Shown: positions 34,093-42,892, counted from the stretch's first letter. The stretch is DNA of 64,000 nt from Parabacteroides sp. FAFU027 (GCF_022808675.1 NZ_JAKZKV010000003.1:1-64000), one strand, 5' to 3'. A program made the numbers and translations. The notes: generated by a model not told the origin, from the sequence alone.

Positions 34093-34725
34093 ATGGGAGT
34101 ATTGGTAGGGAAAAAAGCGCCGCATTTTTCAGCAAACGCAGTAGTAAACGGTGGTGAAATCGTAAACAACTTTTCATTGGAACAGTATATTGGCAATAAA
34201 TATGTTGTTCTTTATTTCTATCCAGCGGACTTTACCTTCGTATGTCCGACAGAGATCATTGCCTTCCAGGAAAAACTGGCGGAATTCGAGCAACTGAACA
34301 CCGTTGTAATTGGTGTATCGACCGACTCTGAATTTTCACACTGGAAATGGCTGCAAACCGAGAAAAAACAGGGCGGCATCAAAGGGGTGAAATATCCATT
34401 GGTGGCTGATGCCAGCATGAATATCTCCCGCGCTTACGACGTATTGGCCGGCGAGTTCGACTATGATGAAGAAGGCAACTTCGTATTTGTGGGTAACCCA
34501 CAAGCATACCGCGGCCTTTTCCTGATTGACAAACAAGGTATCGTACGCCATCAGGTGGTGAATGATATGCCGCTTGGCCGCAATATTGACGAAGCAATCC
34601 GTATGGTGGAAGCTTTGCAGTTCTTCGAACAAAACGGTGAAGTTTGCCCTGCCGGTTGGCAAAAAGGCAAAGAAGGCCTGAAAGCCACCCAGGAAGGTAT
34701 TGCTGATTACCTCAGCAAACATTAA
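34093..34725 (+). CDS. Typical 2-Cys peroxiredoxin (AhpC/Prx1 type)
   Basis: Reduces hydrogen peroxide and organic peroxides in the cytosol. The 210-residue protein has the peroxidatic Cys in FYPADFTFVCPTEIIAF (about residue 51) and the resolving Cys in GEVCPAGWQKGKEG near residue 180, with the GG[VI]xG-like loop KQGGIKGVKYPLVAD of peroxide-sensitive forms. No AhpF or thioredoxin reductase gene is adjacent, so the reductant is unknown. It is monocistronic, with a terminator at 34765. I do not see a clear promoter. Confidence 0.94.
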   Translation: MGVLVGKKAPHFSANAVVNGGEIVNNFSLEQYIGNKYVVLYFYPADFTFVCPTEIIAFQEKLAEFEQLNTVVIGVSTDSEFSHWKWLQTEKKQGGIKGVKYPLVADASMNISRAYDVLAGEFDYDEEGNFVFVGNPQAYRGLFLIDKQGIVRHQVVNDMPLGRNIDEAIRMVEALQFFEQNGEVCPAGWQKGKEGLKATQEGIADYLSKH

Positions 34726-34764
34726 GAATTAATTGCCATAGATATACATTAGATTTAGTTAGGG

Positions 34765-34794
34765 AAGCCGGTGAGTGATCATCGGCTTTTTTTT
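34765..34794 (+). terminator. Peroxiredoxin gene terminator
   Basis: AAGCCGGTGA and TCATCGGCTT form a stem with one bulge or mismatch around a short loop, followed by eight T. Confidence 0.88.
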
Positions 34795-34891
34795 GTTTAT
34801 TCACAATATCAAAAGCAATATTTCATGAAATTCCATATCTTTGTTGTCATTGTTTGGCTTTTATACTATAAACACCACACTTAAGTACGCT

Positions 34892-36340
34892 ATGAAACAG
34901 TTCTACCTACTACTCTCTTGCCTGGTTCTAATAATGAACCTTTCGGCTCAACCCTATAAGGCCGTCTACTCAAAACGCACCTGCCTCTATCTGGCTAAAC
35001 ATCATGATCCAAACGCTTATCTTGCAGAATACGAACAAGGTTACACCTCCCTCCGATTCGACTCAACAAAGGTGATTAACTGTGACTCTGTTTTCTTCCC
35101 CCACCCTGTCATTCAGTATAATGGGGGCCAATGTTACTCTCCGGAATGGTCGTGGATTGGCAAAAAGGTGATTGTACGGCCCGATGAAACCGTTTTCTTT
35201 ATTAATTGTGACGGAGATACCATCCGTTTAAAGGCGCAAGCGGGCCTAAAGGAGAGTTGGACAGCTTATCAGCAAAACCTGACCACCGTGATCGCTGAAG
35301 TTACAGCCCTTGATCAGAGAGTTTTTCTCGGATTGAAAGATTCAGTCAAAACCATTTCATTCAAGGTATATGATGCCACCATGAAGCCTACCCCGCATAT
35401 GCTCGATACGCTAACGATCCTGTTAAGCAAACATTACGGCATTATTCAGTCTCTCAATTTCTACAACTTCCCCAACCGCTTCCTGAGCACATACTCACTC
35501 GAAGGAATGGACAATCCCCAAGTGGGCGTGCAAAACCTGACATGGAAGGATGTGTGGGATTTTCAGCCAGGGGATGAGTTGCATATTACTACCGAAAACT
35601 ATGCCGGCATTCCGAGTCCGATTAGATTATTCTCAAAAACTATTGATAAATATCTTGCCCGAACTCAAATAGCAGATACAATTATATATACCATTGACAG
35701 AACCGAGAGCTTTTGCATTGACTCTGTAGGAGAAAAAACTACACAAATCACTCACGGTATAATTACGGACAAAATCTACCCTAATCTCCAATTTGATTTT
35801 CTATCAAAAGAAAACAACAGCTCATACCCCAAAAATGAATTCAATTGCATGATTCAGTCAGATTCAAATTCTAAACAATCGAATGCAGTTCCATTAGTTA
35901 ATCTTCAATCGTGCTGGAATGAAATAATGGCCGATGGTTGTTTTGCCGCTAAAAACTATCAAAGGGGATTGGGCGGTCCTTATTTTTATTGCGATGGTTT
36001 TGACGCTTTTAGTATAGCAAGGCGTGATCTAGTCTATTACAAAAAAGGCAGCACCGAATGGGGAAACAAACTCATAATCACAGGCGTGACAACACCGGTG
36101 CAAGAGAATCCCATTTCCGTAAATATAAACGAGAATAAACAGTTGACTGTAAAAGTAGCTCCCGAGCAACTTCCCTGCATATTGGAATTGATCAGTCTGG
36201 CGGGTACGGCCGTTCAGAAATCAAAACTCGGCAATATCGTCAACGAGTTGAATCTGCAGAACCTGTCTACAGGCATCTATCTCTATCGGATCACATCCTC
36301 CGGAAGGAATGCAGCTTGTGGCAAAGTGGTGCTAAAATGA
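34892..36340 (+). CDS. Secreted protein with T9SS C-terminal sorting domain
   Basis: A 482-residue exported protein. The start at MKQFYLLLSCLVLIMNLSAQ (34892) gives a clean signal peptide; an in-frame upstream start would put a second hydrophobic run before it. The body contains several Cys residues and no recognised enzyme motif. The last ~75 residues resemble a type A sorting domain: VNINENKQLTVKVAPEQLP, then LELISLAGTAVQ, LNLQNLSTGIYLYRI and a final GKVVLK. It ends 13 bp before the 42-bp repeat array. Function unknown. Confidence 0.78.
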   Translation: MKQFYLLLSCLVLIMNLSAQPYKAVYSKRTCLYLAKHHDPNAYLAEYEQGYTSLRFDSTKVINCDSVFFPHPVIQYNGGQCYSPEWSWIGKKVIVRPDETVFFINCDGDTIRLKAQAGLKESWTAYQQNLTTVIAEVTALDQRVFLGLKDSVKTISFKVYDATMKPTPHMLDTLTILLSKHYGIIQSLNFYNFPNRFLSTYSLEGMDNPQVGVQNLTWKDVWDFQPGDELHITTENYAGIPSPIRLFSKTIDKYLARTQIADTIIYTIDRTESFCIDSVGEKTTQITHGIITDKIYPNLQFDFLSKENNSSYPKNEFNCMIQSDSNSKQSNAVPLVNLQSCWNEIMADGCFAAKNYQRGLGGPYFYCDGFDAFSIARRDLVYYKKGSTEWGNKLIITGVTTPVQENPISVNINENKQLTVKVAPEQLPCILELISLAGTAVQKSKLGNIVNELNLQNLSTGIYLYRITSSGRNAACGKVVLK

Positions 36341-36352
36341 TGATTTAAGACC

Positions 36353-36618
36353 TCTTCCCTTGCGAATTTGGCAAACCAATACTCAGGAAAGCCCTTCGCA
36401 CTTGCGAATATGGCAAACCGGATCTAAAACAAGAACTTTGCAACTGCGAAGAGGACAAACCAGACTTAAAACAGGATCTTCGCGCTTGCGAACGTCATGT
36501 TTTGATTCTAAAACAAGGAATTCGCAAGTGCGAAGAAGGCAAATGAGTTCTGAAACAGGGTCTTCGCAAGCGCAAAGAGGTTTCTTCGGCTTCAAAACAT
36601 AGAATCCGCAATTTCACA
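36353..36618. repeat. Tandem array of 42-bp units with TTCGCA-N2-TGCGAA dyads
   Basis: Units begin at 36353, 36395, 36437, 36479, 36521, 36563 and 36605, exactly 42 bp apart. Each starts with a 14-bp dyad of the form TTCGCANNTGCGAA (for example TTCGCACTTGCGAA, TTCGCGCTTGCGAA, TTCGCAAGTGCGAA), with decay at both ends. The remaining 28 bp share only a loose pattern (GGCAAAcc...ctAAAACAgga). The array fills the gap between the T9SS gene and DUF6261. Reading frames across it are by-products of the period being divisible by 3. Confidence 0.85.
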
Positions 36619-36642
36619 GAGATATTTTTTGTAACCTTTTAA

Positions 36643-37401
36643 ATGAAAAGCTTTATGAAACAAATCCAATCAATCAACCTGTACAATCTTCGCAACGAAG
36701 AACATTACCAGCTGATGAGTGACGTCAAAACTCAAATCGAAACCGAAATGCCTGAAAAGCTGGCGATAGTTGCTGAATTCACCTCTTTTAAACAAGTACT
36801 GGAGGTAGAGGGTAACGCCATCCAGAGCGAACTGGGCAGTGTATTGACCAAACCACTGGTGGATGCCGATGCCTACCGCGACCAGCTCCACAAAGGGCTG
36901 GAAACTAACTTTGACTCATTCACCTATCATTATGATGAGGCCAAAAGGGAGGCTGCCCGTAAGCTCACGCGCCTCTTTGGCCAATATGGTAACCTTCGAA
37001 TAAAACCCTATAATGAAGAGAGCGCCGCCCTCACCGCGTTGGTCAGGGAATTGACCACCACTTACCTGGCCGAAAACACGCTCCTTGGCGGAGTGGAATG
37101 GACAGCCAAAGTGGAAGAGGCTAACAACCATTTCATCACCCTGTTTAATGACCGCAACAACGACATTGCCTCCCGCTCGATAGGCAATGTACGGGAAACA
37201 CGCGCAGCTGTGGACCCGGCATTTCAGGAAGTGGTGGATGCCATCAATTACCTGGCTAAACGCAACGAAGCCCTGTATGGTGGGATAATCGACCGCATCA
37301 ACCAACTGATCAGCTACCACAAAACCACGCTGGCTGCCCGTAAGGGACGTGCGGTAAAAACGGTAGAAGGTGCAACGACACCGACAACCGGGCAGAATTA
37401 A
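36643..37401 (+). CDS. DUF6261 family protein
   Basis: A 252-residue mostly helical protein of a Bacteroidota-specific family. The N-terminus reads IQSINLYNLRNEEHYQLM, a block I associate with DUF6261. Further features are YHYDEAKREAARKLTRLF and a C-terminal helix AINYLAKRNEALYGGIIDRI, then a Thr-rich disordered tail (VEGATTPTTGQN). No catalytic motif and no signal peptide are visible. ATG at 36643 or 36655 could start it. It lies between a 42-bp repeat array and a palindromic repeat. Function unknown. Confidence 0.78.
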   Translation: MKSFMKQIQSINLYNLRNEEHYQLMSDVKTQIETEMPEKLAIVAEFTSFKQVLEVEGNAIQSELGSVLTKPLVDADAYRDQLHKGLETNFDSFTYHYDEAKREAARKLTRLFGQYGNLRIKPYNEESAALTALVRELTTTYLAENTLLGGVEWTAKVEEANNHFITLFNDRNNDIASRSIGNVRETRAAVDPAFQEVVDAINYLAKRNEALYGGIIDRINQLISYHKTTLAARKGRAVKTVEGATTPTTGQN

Positions 37402-37429
37402 TACCCAAACCTGCCGTACAACGTCCCAC

Positions 37430-37459
37430 GTAGAGACGCGCCACGTGACGCGTCTCTAC
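37430..37459. repeat. 30-bp palindromic repeat, copy 2
   Basis: Arms GTAGAGACGCG (37430-37440) and CGCGTCTCTAC (37449-37459) around CCACGTGA, followed by CCGTAC. It differs from copy 1 at 13995 by one base. It lies 28 bp past the DUF6261 stop. Confidence 0.85.
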
Positions 37460-37472
37460 CCGTACAGCACAC

Positions 37473-37506
37473 AAAAAAGGCCCCTCCACCAAACGGCGGA
37501 GAGGCC
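37473..37506 (-). terminator. Terminator of the iron operon
   Basis: On the reverse strand GGCCTCTCC (37498-37506) pairs with GGAGGGGCC (37479-37487) with one mismatch, and six T follow. It ends the porin-feoAB-feoP transcript. Confidence 0.8.
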
Positions 37507-37541
37507 AAAATTCAAATCACTATATTTAAACACCAAATAAG

Positions 37542-37739
37542 TTAATGGCAATCGTGCGACTTTGAACGAGGAGCACTTTTCTTCACATTCCGCAATGCAC
37601 AATCATCAGAATCGCATCCCCCACATCCCGAATCACATCCATCATCCGAAACTTTGGGATTCATTTTCCGATAAGTCTTATAACCAACATAAGTCAGGGC
37701 TAATACAATTATCAAGATGACAATTATCTCTTGTGTCAT
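37542..37739 (-). CDS. feoP: FeoB-associated Cys-rich membrane protein
   Basis: A 65-residue protein with one N-terminal membrane helix (about 4-20) followed by the Cys-rich GCDSGCGGCDSDDCALRN and a basic, His-containing end. Proteins of this kind (PF12669, FeoB_associated) are found beside feoB and are thought to help Fe(II) transport, but the exact role is not known. It lies 62 bp after feoAB on the same strand, with a decayed AAACCT-type repeat in the gap, and is last in the operon. Confidence 0.88.
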   Translation of the reverse strand: MTQEIIVILIIVLALTYVGYKTYRKMNPKVSDDGCDSGCGGCDSDDCALRNVKKSAPRSKSHDCH

Positions 37740-37763
37740 AGTTTTGTTGATTTGTTGATTTTT

Positions 37764-37796
37764 ACACCTGACAGGTTTTCAAAACCTGCCAGCTAT
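37764..37796. repeat. AAACCT-type inverted repeat, copy 4 (decayed)
   Basis: ACCTGACAGGTTTT followed by AAAACCTGCCAGCT. The arms pair less well than in copies 1-3, with two mismatches. It lies between feoAB and feoP. Confidence 0.65.
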
Positions 37797-37801
37797 TATT
37801 T

Positions 37802-40291
37802 TCATATAAATAAACTCCCTACCTGATAGATTATGAACGACATAATCCACGCCGTAGCGGTCGTATAGACCATCGCAAATGATGCCCAACCCCAGCCGGC
37901 CTCCTTGCGAATGGCCGCAATCACTGCGATGCAGGGGAAGTAAATCAGGATAAATATCATCATACCGTAAGCTACCAGCGGATTAAATACCCGTTCGCCG
38001 ATGTGGTCACCCGTATTGTGCACCTGTTCAATCAGTTTCTTCTTAAGGTGTCCGGAGGTTTCACCGGCATTTTTATCGGCCTGGTAAAGAATCCCCATCG
38101 TACTCACCACAATCTCCTTTGCAGCCAGTCCGGTCACGAGGCTCACCCCGATCTTCCAGTCAAAGCCCAGCGGGCGAATGACCGGCTCAATGGCGTGGCC
38201 AATCTGTCCGATGTAGCTCTTCTCCTGGCGTTCGGCCTCCTTCTGTAGCTCAATTTCGGAAACTTTAGCCTCCTTCTGCACCTTGGTCAATCCGGCGGTA
38301 TTCGCTACCTGAGCCGACAGGGCATCATAGTTTTTAGAGAAGGTAATATTTTTAGGGAAATAGCTCAATGCCCAGATTAGAATCGAGGCCGTAAGGATCA
38401 CCGTACCCATTTTTTTCAAATATTGCACTGCCTTGTGCCACATGTGCACGGTGGTATTCTTCAGCGTCGGCACACGATATGGAGGCAGCTCCATCACGAA
38501 CGGCTCTTCCCGTTTTGAAAAGAAGGTCTTCTTCAGCACCGTGGCAGCGACGATAGCCGTCAACACCCCGATCACGTAGATGGAGAAAAGCACCAGTCCC
38601 TGATTCTTCGGGAAGAAAGCTCCAATGAGCAATACATACACTGGCAGACGCGCGCTGCACGACATAAACGGAGTGATGAGCATGGTGAGCAGGCGATCTT
38701 TCTTACTTTGCAGCGTGCGGGTAGCCATCACAGCAGGCACGTTGCAACCGAAGCCCATCAACAGGGGTATAAAAGACTTTCCGTGCAATCCGATCTTGTG
38801 CATCAGCTTGTCCATGATAAAGGCCGAACGAGCCATGTAACCGGTATCTTCCATCAGTGAAATGAAGAAGAAAAGCAACAGGATATTAGGCAAAAATATA
38901 ATCACACCACCTACCCCACCGATGATCCCGTTCACAATCAGGTCGCGCAGGGAGCCTTCCGACATCCATGACGAGACCGAGTTGCTAAACCAGGTAACTC
39001 CGGCATCGATCCAACCCATCGGATAACTGCCCAGCGTAAAAGTGGCCTGAAACATCACCCACATGAAAAAGATAAAGATGGGAAAACCAAGTATTTTGTG
39101 GGTCAACAGGTTATCCAGGTCCGATGTCCGTCTGCGTTTCTCCTCCACAGCCGGAGTCAGCGTCTCATTGATCGCTCCCGCTACGAAACCGTATTTGGCA
39201 TCGGTAATCACCGTGTCGGCCGGCTCTTTGTACATCTTTTCCAACCGGTGGATCTCTTTAGCCACAAGCTCCTGAATCTTTTTGCCATTCGGCAATTCAT
39301 CAATCATGTGGCGGAAAATCCGGTCGTTTTCCAATAACTTGATGGAGAGGAAACGGGAGGAATATTTATCTGTAATCTCTTTGTTTTTCCAGATCTCGTC
39401 CTGAATCTTTTTGATTGCCCCCTCGATCTCTTCGCCATAGTTGATGTGAACGTGACGCACTACCGGGTCTTTGTCTTCAAACGCTTCGATCACACGGGTA
39501 AACAGATCGTCAATGCCCCTACCTTTGGCCGCCACGGTGGGGATAATAGGAATACCGATCATTTTACCCAGGTAATCGTAATCAAACTGCGCACCCGAAC
39601 GTTCCAGTTCATCGTACATATTGAGCGCCATCACCACTTTGACGTGCATATCGATAAGCTGGGTGGTGAGGAAAAGATTACGTTCGAGGTTGGAAGCATC
39701 TACCACGTTGACCACCACATCGGGCATTTCATTGAAGATGTGTTCGCGGACGTAAAGCTCCTCCGGTGTATATTCGGTGATGGAGTAAGTCCCGGGAAGG
39801 TCAACGATATTGATCGTGTAGCCTTTGAGTTGCAGTACTGCCGACTTGGCATCGACCGTTACGCCGCTGTAATTACCAACCTTCTCGTGCGATCCAGAGG
39901 CATAGTTAAAGAGCGACGTTTTACCGCAATTGGGATTACCCACCAACGCTACGTTGATCACCTTGGTCTTTTCCTGAATCTTGCGCATCGCTTCCAGCGC
40001 AAACGTTCCGCTGTAGATCGATTTACCAATGTTTTCGCTATCATCCACCAGTACCACCTCGATCAGTTTGGCTTCGCTGCGGCGAAGAGACACGTGGTAG
40101 CCCATGATTTCGTATTCCACAGGATCCTGCAAAGGTGCATTCTTGATGACCTTTACCTTTTTACCTTTGACAAAACCCATCTCGGTGATGCGGCGACGAA
40201 ACGCTCCGTGTCCCATTACCTTGGTAATCACACACTCTTCACCGGTCCGTAGTTCTGATAAATATTGCGATATTATTAACTGATCTTCCAT
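37802..40291 (-). CDS. feoB: Ferrous iron transport protein FeoAB fusion
   Basis: GTP-dependent Fe(II) importer of the inner membrane. The 829-residue protein fuses a FeoA-like SH3 domain (1-80, GHGAFRRRITEMGFVKGKKV) to FeoB. G domain: G1 GNPNCGKTS (118-126), G2/switch VGNYSGVTV, G3 VDLPGTYSI and G4 NMYD (in place of NKxD, the usual FeoB variation). The membrane part carries the two gate regions with GFGCNVPAVMATRTL and MSCSARLPVYVLLIGAFF. It follows the porin gene by 14 bp. The fusion is a Bacteroidota habit. Confidence 0.96.
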   Translation of the reverse strand: MEDQLIISQYLSELRTGEECVITKVMGHGAFRRRITEMGFVKGKKVKVIKNAPLQDPVEYEIMGYHVSLRRSEAKLIEVVLVDDSENIGKSIYSGTFALEAMRKIQEKTKVINVALVGNPNCGKTSLFNYASGSHEKVGNYSGVTVDAKSAVLQLKGYTINIVDLPGTYSITEYTPEELYVREHIFNEMPDVVVNVVDASNLERNLFLTTQLIDMHVKVVMALNMYDELERSGAQFDYDYLGKMIGIPIIPTVAAKGRGIDDLFTRVIEAFEDKDPVVRHVHINYGEEIEGAIKKIQDEIWKNKEITDKYSSRFLSIKLLENDRIFRHMIDELPNGKKIQELVAKEIHRLEKMYKEPADTVITDAKYGFVAGAINETLTPAVEEKRRRTSDLDNLLTHKILGFPIFIFFMWVMFQATFTLGSYPMGWIDAGVTWFSNSVSSWMSEGSLRDLIVNGIIGGVGGVIIFLPNILLLFFFISLMEDTGYMARSAFIMDKLMHKIGLHGKSFIPLLMGFGCNVPAVMATRTLQSKKDRLLTMLITPFMSCSARLPVYVLLIGAFFPKNQGLVLFSIYVIGVLTAIVAATVLKKTFFSKREEPFVMELPPYRVPTLKNTTVHMWHKAVQYLKKMGTVILTASILIWALSYFPKNITFSKNYDALSAQVANTAGLTKVQKEAKVSEIELQKEAERQEKSYIGQIGHAIEPVIRPLGFDWKIGVSLVTGLAAKEIVVSTMGILYQADKNAGETSGHLKKKLIEQVHNTGDHIGERVFNPLVAYGMMIFILIYFPCIAVIAAIRKEAGWGWASFAMVYTTATAWIMSFIIYQVGSLFI

Positions 40292-40305
40292 ACTCTCATT
40301 TTACC

Positions 40306-41454
40306 TTAAAAATTCAATCCGAAACGCAGGGCTGCGACTGTTGCATTCTTCTGTACCTCATCGGTACCTGCCGGATGTATGATATATTGAAAATTCGGTT
40401 GAAGATAGAAATTTTCACCCAAAGCAGCCTTATATGTAAGTTCTATTATAGTTTCCTCTTTCTTTTTGTCACGAAAACCGGCATGAGCCAATGCAATACC
40501 AGCAATATCTTTTTCCCGCTTACCAATGCCGTAACAGTTAATTCCTCCTCCGCAATAGTAAGAGTGGTCATTCTGAAGCTTCGGGCTGAAGCTTCCCTGT
40601 GCAAAAATTGAAACTCCCTGATGGTCCTTTTTCGCCCAAATCATCTGGTCTGCAACCCCGTAAAATCCATAGTTGATTCCGGATAATCCTTCGGCCTCTT
40701 CCTCTGCGGTCAGCTTATGGTCATGGAAATAAGAGCCGACTTTGTACATCCCGTGGGGTAATGATTTTATGATATCTTCCCGCTCTAACTCATTCACGAC
40801 AAGTACGCCATCCTGAGAAGTAAAATTCCAGACCAGATTGTGCGGATTGCGGTCAAAATCGAGAGGAGTGCCGTCATAGACCGCCGTATGCCAATTCCAT
40901 TTAGGCAGGAAATCCCAGGATATTGTGACCCCGGGAGAGGTCAATGGAAATACCGGAGCGGGAACATTATCCGAGATGGTGGAGTGAATGCCGAACGAGC
41001 TATTGCGATAAAGCGCCCCGTGTTCTGAATTAGCCATCTCTACATTCAGGTCCTGAAGTCCGAGGGTGACTTTCACATGTCCGATTTGCTGTGCATACCA
41101 CAACTCCTGAATGTAGGTGTGGTCACCGGCTTCGATGTTGGATGCCACTTGGAAGTCGCCTATCAGCGTTTCGGAAGGGGTATCACCATGTGTATTGGCC
41201 AGATTAGCATAAAATGAGCCTCCCTTCCATAGCTTTGCCTTTTCGGCATCGAATCCAACCCGAAGATTAGCCATCCCCAGGTAAGCTGTTCCGGTCTTGA
41301 TTCCTCCAGAGAGATTAGCCACAGCATCGCCTGTATAAACGCCCTGAAGAGAAAAAGGCGAATCCTTTAGCTCAATATTTTCATTCGCAGAAAGCGAATA
41401 TATTGACATCACCCAGGTAAATATGACAAGCAAGTATGACCGACCATTCATCAT
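40306..41454 (-). CDS. OprB-like carbohydrate-type porin
   Basis: Outer-membrane beta-barrel of about 382 residues. I start it at MMNGRSYLLVIFTWVMSI (41454), a signal peptide; the longer in-frame ATG at 41535 would add 27 mostly polar residues. OprB-family signs: GTAYLGMANLRVGFDAEK, KGGSFYANLANTHGD, YIQELWYAQQIG and a C-terminal strand ending RFGLNF. OprB members take up sugars, but this one leads the feoAB-feoP operon (14-bp gap), so a role in iron or another small solute is possible. Substrate unknown. Confidence 0.8.
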   Translation of the reverse strand: MMNGRSYLLVIFTWVMSIYSLSANENIELKDSPFSLQGVYTGDAVANLSGGIKTGTAYLGMANLRVGFDAEKAKLWKGGSFYANLANTHGDTPSETLIGDFQVASNIEAGDHTYIQELWYAQQIGHVKVTLGLQDLNVEMANSEHGALYRNSSFGIHSTISDNVPAPVFPLTSPGVTISWDFLPKWNWHTAVYDGTPLDFDRNPHNLVWNFTSQDGVLVVNELEREDIIKSLPHGMYKVGSYFHDHKLTAEEEAEGLSGINYGFYGVADQMIWAKKDHQGVSIFAQGSFSPKLQNDHSYYCGGGINCYGIGKREKDIAGIALAHAGFRDKKKEETIIELTYKAALGENFYLQPNFQYIIHPAGTDEVQKNATVAALRFGLNF

Positions 41455-41568
41455 CAAATCGTATAGTTTCAATTTCACAATGCAAAATTGGTGCATTTTT
41501 CTACGATTGACAATCCCATAAAATGATGAAATCATATCCTTCCGCTCCCCAAATGTGGGGATAAGGTG

Positions 41569-42168
41569 CTACTCAGCGACACTATTCAGGGTAATAATTC
41601 CCTTGACTACGGCATAAATGGTGAGCCCGGAGACGGATTTGATTCCGGTTTTCTGGGTAATATTCTTTCGGTGAGAAATAACGGTATAAGTACTTATGGC
41701 GAGTTTATCAGCTATCTCTTTATTGGAAAATCCGGTTACCAGAAGTTTCAGTACATCAATCTCTCGTTCTGACAATGGCTGTCGGTTGGCTGAATCCTCC
41801 GGTTTATCTTCATTGATGCTGTGACGAATCAGCGATGCTATCGCCTCAGGCGAATCCCCCAGATGTACCGAACCATCAAACATAGCCATCAAAGGTGTAT
41901 CATACATCGCATAGACCAGTGCAATCCAATGTATATTTTCATCTTCACTGCGAAGGTTTTGCAGGCTCTTCTCCAGATTGACCACCAACTGAGGATTAAT
42001 TATCACCAGATTGATGGCTTCCATCTTTATCAATCGCTGTACCTCGGCAAAACTGTCCGCTTCATACCACTTGATGTGCAGGCCGCTTTTGGCAAGCAGC
42101 TCCACGATGCCGGTCTGAACGATGGGCGATGGTTCGGCCAGTATAATATGTATCTGACTATTTCTCAT
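41569..42168 (-). CDS. LuxR/NarL-type response regulator with atypical receiver
   Basis: A 199-residue DNA-binding regulator. The N-terminal receiver-like domain (1-125) lacks the usual acidic pocket: the phospho-Asp position reads VIINPQL (Asn58) and the DD pair reads AEP, so it is probably not phosphorylated in the normal way. The C-terminal LuxR helix-turn-helix (about 132-195) is intact: LSEREIDVLKLLVTGFSNKEI and TVISHRKNITQKTGI in order. It overlaps the hemerythrin gene by 11 bp and likely works with it. Targets unknown; the iron operon is next door. Confidence 0.88.
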   Translation of the reverse strand: MRNSQIHIILAEPSPIVQTGIVELLAKSGLHIKWYEADSFAEVQRLIKMEAINLVIINPQLVVNLEKSLQNLRSEDENIHWIALVYAMYDTPLMAMFDGSVHLGDSPEAIASLIRHSINEDKPEDSANRQPLSEREIDVLKLLVTGFSNKEIADKLAISTYTVISHRKNITQKTGIKSVSGLTIYAVVKGIITLNSVAE

Positions 42169-42892
42169 GCTTACGTTTCAGCTCGTTTTCAATCTGTTCA
42201 ACAAGTGGTACCAGTATCAAATCCTCAATTTCGGAGTGAATATGCAGGTCAAACTCCAGCTCTGAAAGGCTGAACAGCAGTTTGCGCCGCACCTGACGGT
42301 CATTTTGTGCCGGAAGGTATTTAATCAGTAGGTTCTTCAAGTCGGAAAGCTTCTCCTCGATGTTATCGTGGTGGTCTTTGTAGTCCGACACTTCATATTC
42401 CGAAAAGCTGATTTGGGGATTTCGTCCCGCCAATTTATCCAGAAGAGCGGTCACATAAGGGAAGACGGAGTTATTCTCGTACTCCAGATGCTCCTTTACC
42501 TCATTGAAATATTCCTGGAAGAAACGTTCCAGCATAATGATTTCTGGCGCCGGGTTAAACTTCTTCAGGAGCTGGATGTAGGCCTTTATCTGCGGATATT
42601 TTTCCTCCGTATAGTAATAGTGGCAATGCTTCAGATAGCTGATTATCTGTTGCACGTCGGTCAGCTGGAACTTCAGGTTGGGGAAATTATGTTCACCATT
42701 AAAGAGTTGGGCAACGGTCAAAAAAAGCTCTAGCGAAATCCCTGCTTCGGCACACACCTGCGCCACCGTTTTTTCCTGAAGCATCAAATCGACCTCGAAA
42801 TGCTCGAGCATCAAAGTCCCGTAGGGATTGGAGAGGACCAATTCTGCTACAGGGGTATCAGGTGTTATTGTCGAATAGTTTGTCAATCTCAT
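42158..42892 (-). CDS. Hemerythrin-domain protein (RIC/YtfE-like)
   Basis: A 244-residue protein with a short N-terminal ScdA-like region (PDTPVAELVLSNPYGTLMLE, about 9-28) and a hemerythrin-like four-helix bundle (about 80-240) whose His and Glu residues (KHCHYYYTEEKYP, EHLEYENNSVFPYV, DHHDNIEEKL, DLHIHSEIEDLILVPLVE) form a di-iron site. Relatives repair Fe-S clusters after NO or oxidative damage or sense O2/NO. Start at MRLTNYSTITP (42892). It overlaps the LuxR-type regulator gene, suggesting a joint sensor-regulator unit; that is inference. Confidence 0.85.
   Translation of the reverse strand: MRLTNYSTITPDTPVAELVLSNPYGTLMLEHFEVDLMLQEKTVAQVCAEAGISLELFLTVAQLFNGEHNFPNLKFQLTDVQQIISYLKHCHYYYTEEKYPQIKAYIQLLKKFNPAPEIIMLERFFQEYFNEVKEHLEYENNSVFPYVTALLDKLAGRNPQISFSEYEVSDYKDHHDNIEEKLSDLKNLLIKYLPAQNDRQVRRKLLFSLSELEFDLHIHSEIEDLILVPLVEQIENELKRKHEK

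Noticed and set aside
36360-36602. 80-codon frame with 14-residue repeats
   Set aside because: It is translated from the 42-bp array; a period divisible by 3 keeps frames open, and there is no start signal or protein character.
39446-40252. 268-codon frame on the plus strand opposite feoAB
   Set aside because: It is antisense to a certain gene and has no family motifs; long antisense frames are common opposite G+C-rich coding DNA.
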